12,054 bases of DNA from DAHVFY01 sp040388665. GTDB lineage: Bacteria > Chlamydiota > Chlamydiia > Chlamydiales > Rhabdochlamydiaceae. The notes beneath the pieces are model-generated. The model made no database searches. It was not told where the DNA came from and was given only the letters and a program-made list of their open reading frames with translations. Each line of letters opens with the position of its first letter. The stretch's first letter is position 1. The translations under genes and the position numbers were made by a program. The stretch spans positions 1-12,054 of the forward strand of contig JAZKBL010000005.1 in the NCBI GenBank assembly GCA_040388665.1, in the 5' to 3' direction. This document shows, piece after piece, positions 6,274-12,054 of this stretch.

Positions 6274-8840
6274 TTTTTCATGTGGGGGCTAAGGAGGCCG
6301 GCGAGTTTCATCATGTCAACGGGGTCTTTAGAGCCGAAGATTTTTGCAAGTTTGGCATCGGGCAGGATGATCCGCTTGTTTTTGGGATCTTGAAGACCAT
6401 GTTCTTTAATGTAGTCCCACATTTTTTTAACAACTTCAGTGCGAGGAAGCTCTGCATCCTTAACGACAGCTTGTAACTCTTGTGAGAGTTTAAGCGCTGC
6501 TTGTTGTCTTTTGGCTGCAGGCTTTTTCTTTGCAGATTTTGATTTAGCAGGAGCCTTTCCTTTAGCGCTTGTCTTTTTTGCTCCCTTCTTTTCTTTTTTG
6601 ATATAGGCTGTTTTCGGATGATCGGGATATTTTGTTTCAAGATCATCAAGATCGTTAACAATGACATCGCAATCAGGATAGTTAGAGCAGGAAAAAAACA
6701 CTTTTCCAAAACGGGATCTACGTTGGCTCATTTTACCATCGCATCCAAGGGCTGGGCATGTAGGCATTTCTTGAGGAAGAGGCTCACCAAGTTTTGGAAT
6801 ATTGACAATGCCGCGGCAATCAGGATATTTACTACAGCCGAGAAACGCGCCAAATTTACCAAATCGCACAAGCATCTTTTCTTTGCAGTTAGGGCAGGGC
6901 TGATCCCAGTCAAATCCTGGATCGTAATCTTCTCTTTTGAATTCGAGCGCTTCTAAGGGCGCTGTATAATTACATTCAGGATAATTCGAGCATCCATAGA
7001 AGTATTTTTTTCTCGACCAGATTTTTTGGAGTTTTTTCCCGCAGTTAGGACAATCGATTTCGGTGAGAATTTTGGGAACGAAAGCTTCTTTTTCTGCAGC
7101 TTCAACAAGAGGAAAGAAGTTTGTCCAGAACTCTCGAATGATCTCTTTCCACGCTTTTTTACTTTCGGCGACATTTTCAAGATCATCCTCCATCGTTGCG
7201 GTGAATGTGATGTCCATGATCATCTTGAAATTTTCTTCCAACATGCGGGCAATGACAATTCCAAGTTCTGTTGGTTTCAGCGTTCCCTTTTCTTTAGTTG
7301 TGTAGTCTCTACTTTGGATTTTATTCATAATGGCGACATAAGTAGAGGGTCTGCCAATGCCTAATTTTTCGAGCTCTTTAACAAGCGATGCTTCGGTAAA
7401 ACGAGGAGGAGGTCTTGTGAAAGATTGTTCAGAGAGAACTTCGATAAGATTGAGCGCCTGTCCTTCCACGAGCGCCGGCAATGTATGTTTTCCTTCTTCT
7501 TCTTCTTCCTCATGTCCTTTATCCTGTTTTTCTTCGTAGGCCGCAAGAAATCCTGGGAATTTGATTACAGAGCCCGTAGCGCGGAGCAGAATATTTTGAT
7601 TTGTCATGATGTCGTAAGAAACGGTGTCATAGATTGCCGGGTTCATTTGAGATGCAATGAATCTGCGCCAAATAAGAAGGTAGAGTTTGAATTGATCAGG
7701 AGAAAGGAACTCTTTGATCGTTTCAGGAGGATGGTTTAAGTTTGTTGGGCGGATCGCTTCGTGGGCATCTTGAGCGCTTTTCTTTGTTGAGTATTGTCTA
7801 CCTTGAGGAGGAAGGTAGTCTTTGCCAAAATGCTTGTTGATGTAGGATCTGGCTGCATCAATTGCTTCTGGAGCAAGCCTTACCGAGTCAGTACGCATGT
7901 AGGTGATTAGACCCTCTGTTCCTTCATTGCCCATATCAAGACCTTCGTAAAGACCCTGAGCAATGTTCATGGTACGCGCAGCAGAAAAACCATAGTGACG
8001 ACTTGCTTCTTGTTGTAGCGTTGAAGTGATAAAAGGAGGAACTGGATTGCGTTTTTTCTCTTTTTTTTCAACATTCTGAACGTGATAATTTGCGTTCTTT
8101 AGTTTTGAAACAATTTTATCTGCAGTTTCTTGATTAGGAATTAAGTAGACATCTTTTCCTGGGATTGCTTCTTTTTCAATCCTTTTTCCTTCGATGGAGT
8201 GTAAAGAGGCGCGGAAGGAAGAATCTCCCTTTTTACCATCAAGAAGCGCTCCAATATTCCAATATTCTACCGGTGTAAAAGCAACGATCTCAGCTTCTCT
8301 ATCAACGACGAGTTTTAAAGCAATTGACTGTACTCTACCAGCTGATAGACCGCCGTCTCTTGCTCCTTGAACGCGTCTTGTTAGGATGGGGGAGATTTTA
8401 TAACCCACAATACGGTCAAGTAATCTGCGCGCTTGCTGTGCATCGACAAGAGATTGATCGATGTCGCGCGGATGATTGAGCGCATCGAGTACAGCTTCTT
8501 TTGTGATCGCATTGAATGTGGCGCGCTTGATCTTAGTTCCTGGAGGGAGAATGGCTGCGATATGCCAAGCAATCGCTTCCCCTTCCCGATCGGGGTCAGG
8601 GGAGAGATAGACGACATCAACTTGTTTGGCAGCTTTTTTTAGTTTATCGATCACTTCTTTTTTATCGGGCAGTGTGACGTATTCTGGCTCAAAGTCGTGT
8701 TCAATGTCGATACCAAAGCCCCTTCCAGGCAAATCGCGAATATGACCGAGCGAAGATTCAAAGATATATTCTGGTCCCAAAAACTTTTTTAGAGTCTTAA
8801 TTTTAGAAGGAGACTCTACAATGATCAGCGCTCTTGCCAT
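6270..8840 (-). CDS. topA: DNA topoisomerase I with C-terminal SWIB domain
   Basis: This encodes 856 residues, a type IA topoisomerase that relaxes negative supercoils by a transient phosphotyrosyl bond. The Toprim domain is at the start (LIIVESPSK with E9; DPDRE with D82, D84 and E86 for Mg). The catalytic tyrosine is Y314 in ITYMRTDSVRL. GIGRPSTY lies near 494. Three C4 zinc ribbons follow (C597/600/617/623, C649/652/669/675, C695/700/718/724). Residues 748-783 are a Lys/Ala/Ser-rich, histone-like linker. Residues about 784-856 form a SWIB/MDM2-like domain (TEVVKKMWDYIKEHGLQD, then the IILPDAKLAKIFG segment). TopA-SWIB fusion is known in Chlamydiota and is the best taxonomic clue here; the SWIB role is unproven but may concern chromatin compaction. 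The start has AAAGGAT just upstream, and the ATG shares one base with the dprA stop (TAATG). Confidence 0.97.
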   Translation of the reverse strand: MARALIIVESPSKIKTLKKFLGPEYIFESSLGHIRDLPGRGFGIDIEHDFEPEYVTLPDKKEVIDKLKKAAKQVDVVYLSPDPDREGEAIAWHIAAILPPGTKIKRATFNAITKEAVLDALNHPRDIDQSLVDAQQARRLLDRIVGYKISPILTRRVQGARDGGLSAGRVQSIALKLVVDREAEIVAFTPVEYWNIGALLDGKKGDSSFRASLHSIEGKRIEKEAIPGKDVYLIPNQETADKIVSKLKNANYHVQNVEKKEKKRNPVPPFITSTLQQEASRHYGFSAARTMNIAQGLYEGLDMGNEGTEGLITYMRTDSVRLAPEAIDAARSYINKHFGKDYLPPQGRQYSTKKSAQDAHEAIRPTNLNHPPETIKEFLSPDQFKLYLLIWRRFIASQMNPAIYDTVSYDIMTNQNILLRATGSVIKFPGFLAAYEEKQDKGHEEEEEEGKHTLPALVEGQALNLIEVLSEQSFTRPPPRFTEASLVKELEKLGIGRPSTYVAIMNKIQSRDYTTKEKGTLKPTELGIVIARMLEENFKMIMDITFTATMEDDLENVAESKKAWKEIIREFWTNFFPLVEAAEKEAFVPKILTEIDCPNCGKKLQKIWSRKKYFYGCSNYPECNYTAPLEALEFKREDYDPGFDWDQPCPNCKEKMLVRFGKFGAFLGCSKYPDCRGIVNIPKLGEPLPQEMPTCPALGCDGKMSQRRSRFGKVFFSCSNYPDCDVIVNDLDDLETKYPDHPKTAYIKKEKKGAKKTSAKGKAPAKSKSAKKKPAAKRQQAALKLSQELQAVVKDAELPRTEVVKKMWDYIKEHGLQDPKNKRIILPDAKLAKIFGSKDPVDMMKLAGLLSPHMKK

Positions 8841-9859
8841 TAACTTATCCTTTTGTAGTATTTACCCGGAAATTCCTTGATTACTCTTTTTAAAACAAGT
8901 CCCATAAGTAAGGCATTGAGTTTGCTTATGGCAATTTGCGTTTTTTCTGCAAGAGCTTCTATACCGACCTCCTCTATAGGGAAATGATCGATAAGTAACT
9001 TTTCCTGAGCTGTTAATTCAATACAAGGTTTTTTTATTGTTTTAATCATTTTTGTCTCAGGTAGAAGAATGGATATCATCTCTTCCCCTTTTTCGACAAG
9101 AAGTGCTTTTTGCTTTTTGATTAAAAAGTGATTGCCGCGAAACGATTCCATATCAGCTCTGCCAGGAAGAGCAAAGCAATATTTTTTTTGAGCGTGCGCT
9201 ATTCCCATTGTGATCATCGCTCCGCTTTTTATAGGAGCTTCTACGAGGAGAACCCCTTTAGATAGAGCACTTACAAGACGATTGCGTCTTGGAAAATGAC
9301 GTTTATCTGGAGGAGTGGCCATGGGAAGCTCGCTTGCGACAGCGCCATGATAAGAAATTTCAGCAGCTAAGTTCGCATTTTCTTTCGGGTAGAGGTTGCT
9401 TAAGCCAGATCCTATGAAAGCTACCGTCCTACCGCTTTTTAATGCCCCAATATGAGCTGCTGTATCGATTCCACGAGCAAGGCCGCTAATGATGGTGATG
9501 TTTTGAGAAGCCACTTCTTTAGCAAGCTCTTGCGCCATCTCTTGCCCATAGATGCTGCATTCTCTTGTTCCTACGATGGCAAGACCGCTGTCATCGTAGG
9601 GCAACAAATCCCCTTTGACATAGAGAAGCGGTGGGAAGTCGGAAAGAGCTTTTAAGGCTGTTGGATATTCTTTGTCAGCATAGGAAACAAGTTTGATGTT
9701 TTCTTTTTCTATTAAAGCACAGTCCTTGTCAAAGCTCTCCGTTCTTTGCCATGGTATCGTAGAAAGAGCAGATAAAGCAGAGCCATGGTCTCTGATTAAT
9801 TGATGCAGAGATGTTTTAGGAAGATGCATTAAGATGTGGACAGCTTCTGTTTCATTCAT
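8840..9859 (-). CDS. dprA: DNA processing protein DprA (Smf), RecA loader
   Basis: This encodes 339 residues from ATG 9859. DprA binds incoming single-stranded DNA, protects it and loads RecA during transformation. The Rossmann-like core shows the family motifs in order: PPLLYVKGDL (76-85), AIVGTRECSIYG (94-105), SGLARGIDTAAH (125-136), GSGLSNLYPKEN (150-161), FPRRNRLVSALSKGVLLVEA (189-208), SGAMIT and FALPGR. A C-terminal winged-helix-like domain follows (LTAQEKLLIDHFP to the end), as in many DprA proteins. The frame is open to ATG 9922, but the 21 extra residues are not DprA-like, so 9859 is preferred; its ribosome site is weak. It is the first gene of a unit with topA and a GT9 gene, an order that gives no obvious functional link. 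Its presence suggests competence for DNA uptake, or recombination without it. Confidence 0.95.
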   Translation of the reverse strand: MNETEAVHILMHLPKTSLHQLIRDHGSALSALSTIPWQRTESFDKDCALIEKENIKLVSYADKEYPTALKALSDFPPLLYVKGDLLPYDDSGLAIVGTRECSIYGQEMAQELAKEVASQNITIISGLARGIDTAAHIGALKSGRTVAFIGSGLSNLYPKENANLAAEISYHGAVASELPMATPPDKRHFPRRNRLVSALSKGVLLVEAPIKSGAMITMGIAHAQKKYCFALPGRADMESFRGNHFLIKKQKALLVEKGEEMISILLPETKMIKTIKKPCIELTAQEKLLIDHFPIEEVGIEALAEKTQIAISKLNALLMGLVLKRVIKEFPGKYYKRIS

Positions 9860-9886
9860 GACTTCAAAAATGTACTTAATATGAAA

Positions 9887-9914
9887 GATATAAGTCACGG
9901 AAAATTCTCGACAA
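9887..9914 (-). promoter_or_regulatory. Candidate promoter of the dprA-topA-GT9 unit
   Basis: On the minus strand, TTGTCG (9914-9909) and TATATC (9892-9887) are 16 bases apart and lie 28 to 55 bases before the dprA start. Each matches the sigma-70 consensus at about four of six positions. It is placed in the only gap (9860-9944) between dprA and the divergent gene, so any promoter for either gene must lie in or near it. Confidence 0.3.
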
Positions 9915-9944
9915 GATCGCAAAAAAAAGGAAACATATAGAGAT

Positions 9945-10997
9945 ATGAAACATTTGATTTTTCTTTTTCTTTCTTTAACGTTTTGTGGATGCCAGGAGAA
10001 AAAAGATGCTCCTGTCTCTTCTATAGATTTTGAACATTTGATGGGGAAAGGGCTTAATGCATGGCAGCATGTTGTTACGCGTGAAGATGGTGAAAATTAT
10101 CATTTCTTTAAGGCCATTTTTGAAAAAAATGGAGCGTTGCTCAAAAGTTCTTCATGCACAGAAAAGATTCCTAAAGTTCTTCATTTTATTTGGATTGGAC
10201 CGAATAGTTTCCCTAAAGACTCTCTTGTTAATCTACGCTCTTGGATAGGGAAGCATCCTGATTGGACGATTAATTTTTGGACAGATAGAGAGCGTCCCTT
10301 GCCGCATCCTGCAATGCACAAGAAATTTATTAACGAGATTACCTTAATGCGGCTTTCTCAATTTTATGATAAAACAGATAACTTTGCTGAAAAATCAGAT
10401 CTTTTGCGTTATGAGATTCTTTTTCAGTACGGGGGGGTCTATGTTGATCATGATGTCAAATGCTTTAAGGCTTTTGATGAGATGAATAAGGCTTATGATT
10501 TATTTTGCGGGCTTGAGGTCCCTTTTGCAACACCGCTTTCCTCATCTATTTTTCCTACAAATAATCTGATTGGAGCTAGGTCTTACCATCCTATTATTGC
10601 GCGTTGTATCGATAAAGTTTGTGAAAGATGGGATACTGTTGAGAAAGAGTATCCGGGAAATGATCGAGATGCTGTGATTAATCGTATCGCGCATCGCACC
10701 TTCAGTGCTTTTGGAGAAAGCGTAAAAGAATGTCAAAACCAAGGAGATAATAAAGACATTGTCTTTCCAGCATTTTTCTTTAATGCTCCTAAAGACCATT
10801 TGGCAATTTACGCAAGGCATGAATACAAGGGGACATGGTTTGAGAACGAATCTAAATTTGAAAAAAGTACTAGAGAGCGTTTGATGTATCTGAGTAAGAA
10901 GGTAAATAAGATCCTTCTCATTTCTGTTGTGTTTGCAGTTGTAAATGTTTTATTGTTTTCTTTGTTATTATTCCTTGTTCGAAAAAGAATGTTTTAG
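9945..10997 (+). CDS. DXD-motif glycosyltransferase (Gly_transf_sug / GT32-like) with lipoprotein-like signal and C-terminal membrane helix
   Basis: This encodes 350 residues. The N-terminus (MKHLIFLFLSLTFCGC) is a short hydrophobic signal ending in Cys; C16 after Gly is the best lipobox candidate, though Phe at -3 is unusual. The catalytic region starts at KIPKVLHFIWIGP (74-86), then the INFWTD segment (109-114), EKSDLLRYEILFQYGGVYVDHD (149-170) with the metal- and sugar-nucleotide-binding DHD at 168-170, and the closing YARHEYKGTW (289-298). These are the landmarks of the DXD sugar-binding family, which includes GT32 enzymes and is related in fold to large clostridial toxin glycosyltransferases. 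Residues 321-345 are a strong membrane helix followed by RKRMF. A DXD enzyme carrying both an export signal and a C-terminal anchor suggests work outside the cytosol, on envelope glycans or host material; this is inference. AAGGAA at 9927-9932 is a distant ribosome site. It is divergent from dprA. Confidence 0.85.
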   Translation: MKHLIFLFLSLTFCGCQEKKDAPVSSIDFEHLMGKGLNAWQHVVTREDGENYHFFKAIFEKNGALLKSSSCTEKIPKVLHFIWIGPNSFPKDSLVNLRSWIGKHPDWTINFWTDRERPLPHPAMHKKFINEITLMRLSQFYDKTDNFAEKSDLLRYEILFQYGGVYVDHDVKCFKAFDEMNKAYDLFCGLEVPFATPLSSSIFPTNNLIGARSYHPIIARCIDKVCERWDTVEKEYPGNDRDAVINRIAHRTFSAFGESVKECQNQGDNKDIVFPAFFFNAPKDHLAIYARHEYKGTWFENESKFEKSTRERLMYLSKKVNKILLISVVFAVVNVLLFSLLLFLVRKRMF

Positions 10998-11004
10998 ATA
11001 TCAT
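10975..11004 (+). promoter_or_regulatory. Candidate promoter for the Cys-rich gene
   Basis: TTGTTC (10975-10980) and TATCAT (10999-11004) are 18 bases apart, the second matching the -10 consensus at five of six positions. It sits at the end of the glycosyltransferase gene, 37 bases before the next start. It is a weak match, and co-transcription with the gene before is equally possible. Confidence 0.22.
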
Positions 11005-11040
11005 GTATGTGATTTAAAATGTAACCCCTTTGGAGGATCT

Positions 11041-11313
11041 ATGGCACAGATACAAGTTGATGGCCAAACAGCTTCACATACAAGTTTTTATCCAAGAAAT
11101 GCTGGAAATCAGCAAAGTCTTCAAAAACAGCCTAGAAGTTATAAAGATACGATATCATCAATGTCTTCAGACTATAATCACACTGGCACTAAATTCGGTC
11201 TTGGCTGCTGCTGTATCGGTGCTATATGCGCTTGTATTGGTCAGTGGTTTACGGCTGCTACATGTTGCATAGGCGGGTTCTTAAGTTGTTTATGCTCCAA
11301 TGGAAAAAAATAG
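11041..11313 (+). CDS. Small membrane protein with Cys-rich hydrophobic C-terminus
   Basis: This encodes 90 residues from ATG 11041, chosen for the strong GGAGG at 11032-11036; the frame is open to 10945, but that part overlaps the gene before. Residues 1-50 are polar, rich in Gln, Ser and Thr, with no signal peptide. Residues about 51-86 are hydrophobic with nine Cys, arranged as CCC, CAC, CC and CLC, with a short polar dip at GQW in the middle, then a NGKK tail. Two short hydrophobic lobes with a turn recall the bilobed domain of chlamydial inclusion membrane (Inc) proteins, but the lobes are shorter than usual. The Cys could be disulfide-linked, metal-bound or acylated. I do not recognise a family. 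Its end overlaps the next gene by 22 bases, suggesting joint expression. Confidence 0.7.
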   Translation: MAQIQVDGQTASHTSFYPRNAGNQQSLQKQPRSYKDTISSMSSDYNHTGTKFGLGCCCIGAICACIGQWFTAATCCIGGFLSCLCSNGKK

Positions 11314-12054
11314 ATTTAAAAGAACTTAGTATGAGGGGCCTGATACCAGGTCCTTCAGAGAGCCGTGAAAGTTTTTTTGAGCGTGTCGATCGAGTACAAT
11401 CGAACCTCTCTAAAAATAACGTGTCTTCAGAAGATTGGCTTCCGGCAAAAAAAATCACACAAAGTCTTTTTGGCTTTTCCCCTGATTGGGTACAAGCACA
11501 ATACTCAAATAAAAATTTACTTCCGTGGGAAGGAGCTGCTGTCTGGGTAGGTTTTTCATTTAACATCCAACTTCGAGAGAAGTTTCGAAAAGGCTCTTAT
11601 TTAGGAATATATCAGCGCAATGAAGTCCTAGCTCATGAAGCGGTTCATGCTGCGCGGATGGCTTTTGAAGAGCCTTGTTTTGAGGAAGTATTCGCATATC
11701 TTACATCTTCTAATAGATGGAGAAAAATAAGCGGCCCTTTTTTTCGTTCTCCAAAAGAAACTCTTTTTTTTGTGTTAATGTTGGGTTTTTCCTTGTTAGG
11801 AATTATTTTTTTTAATGATCTTTTTGGTTTTCTTCCCTTGGTTATTTTGTTTTTAGGGGTGCTGCGGCTCGTAGGGATACGGCGTATTTTTTCTCGAGCA
11901 TTTCAAAAATGTAAAAAAATTATTAATGGAAATCCTTATGCCTTTTTACTGCATTTAACAGACAAAGAAATTTTTCTTTTTGCTGAAGCGTCGCAAGAAA
12001 ATATTTATGAATATGTTAATGCACAAACTTCAATACGTTGGGAAATGATACGGC
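11292..12054 (+). CDS. HEAVH metalloprotease-like membrane protein, 3' end cut by the window
   Basis: This shows 254 codons and then runs off the window, so it is partial at the 3' end. I chose ATG 11292, which overlaps the Cys-rich gene by 22 bases and may be translationally coupled to it; ATG 11331 (starting MRGLIPGP) is the main alternative, and neither has a clear ribosome site. Residues 115-119 are HEAVH, an HExxH zinc-binding helix, followed by FEEVFAYL at 130-137, where a Glu could be the third zinc ligand. Residues about 157-175 and 178-195 are two membrane helices separated by a short loop. The arrangement is a soluble N-terminal protease-like domain, then a hairpin in the membrane, then more soluble sequence (HLTDKEIFLFAEA). 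I cannot name the family; proteolytic activity is inferred from the motif alone. Confidence 0.7.
   Translation, partial: MLQWKKIDLKELSMRGLIPGPSESRESFFERVDRVQSNLSKNNVSSEDWLPAKKITQSLFGFSPDWVQAQYSNKNLLPWEGAAVWVGFSFNIQLREKFRKGSYLGIYQRNEVLAHEAVHAARMAFEEPCFEEVFAYLTSSNRWRKISGPFFRSPKETLFFVLMLGFSLLGIIFFNDLFGFLPLVILFLGVLRLVGIRRIFSRAFQKCKKIINGNPYAFLLHLTDKEIFLFAEASQENIYEYVNAQTSIRWEMIR

Noticed and set aside
9860..9922. DprA start at ATG 9922
   Set aside because: The 21 additional residues are not DprA-like and would occupy most of the gap where the promoters of both divergent genes should lie.
10945..11040. Longer start for the Cys-rich protein at ATG 10945
   Set aside because: It overlaps the glycosyltransferase end, whereas ATG 11041 has an excellent GGAGG site.
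1..12054. tRNA or rRNA genes, CRISPR arrays, insertion sequences
   Set aside because: I saw no cloverleaf, no regular repeat-spacer structure, and no transposase or terminal inverted repeats in the window.

Overview
The window looks like chromosome from an environmental ('Chlamydia-like') member of the Chlamydiota, probably a scaffolded draft or metagenome assembly. The best clue is topoisomerase I: its C-terminus carries a SWIB/MDM2-like domain behind a Lys/Ala-rich linker, an arrangement known from chlamydiae. A TPR protein with a chlamydia-type pretoxin region, small exported Cys-rich proteins and modest GC fit the same group. A run of 10 Ns (4711-4720) marks a join between contigs.

Layout. 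Bases 1-62 hold a dispersed CGCAGAG-type intergenic repeat, followed by a leader with an imperfect 35-base inverted repeat. A small exported zinc-ribbon protein (240-572) is interrupted by an in-frame amber codon. It is followed 22 bases later by a membrane-anchored protein of unknown function (595-1533). Next comes a probable polymorphic toxin (1651-3585: signal peptide, Ala/Val-rich hydrophobic stretch, TPRs, chlamydial pretoxin region, short C-terminal toxin-like domain). It overlaps a small acidic gene that is the likely immunity gene (TTG start at 3588, end 3959). A weak terminator follows.

From 4147 to 6273 two GT9 (heptosyltransferase-like) genes face each other and overlap by 70 bases at their 3' ends. 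The plus-strand one is cut by the N gap, and the contig end before the gap carries an antisense Sel1 repeat, so the assembly is doubtful there. The minus-strand GT9 is the last gene of a tightly packed dprA-topA-GT9 unit (9859 down to 5209; joined by TAATG and ATGA overlaps).

Divergent from dprA, on the plus strand, lie a DXD glycosyltransferase with a lipoprotein-like signal and a C-terminal membrane helix (9945-10997), a 90-residue protein with nine Cys in a hydrophobic C-terminal stretch (11041-11313), and a protein with an HEAVH zinc-protease-like motif and two membrane helices that runs off the window (11292 onward). I see no rRNA, tRNA, CRISPR array or intact mobile element. The parts most worth a second look are the toxin/immunity pair, the amber-interrupted zinc-ribbon gene, the chimeric contig end in the first GT9, and the three-gene surface/effector-like cluster at the right edge.
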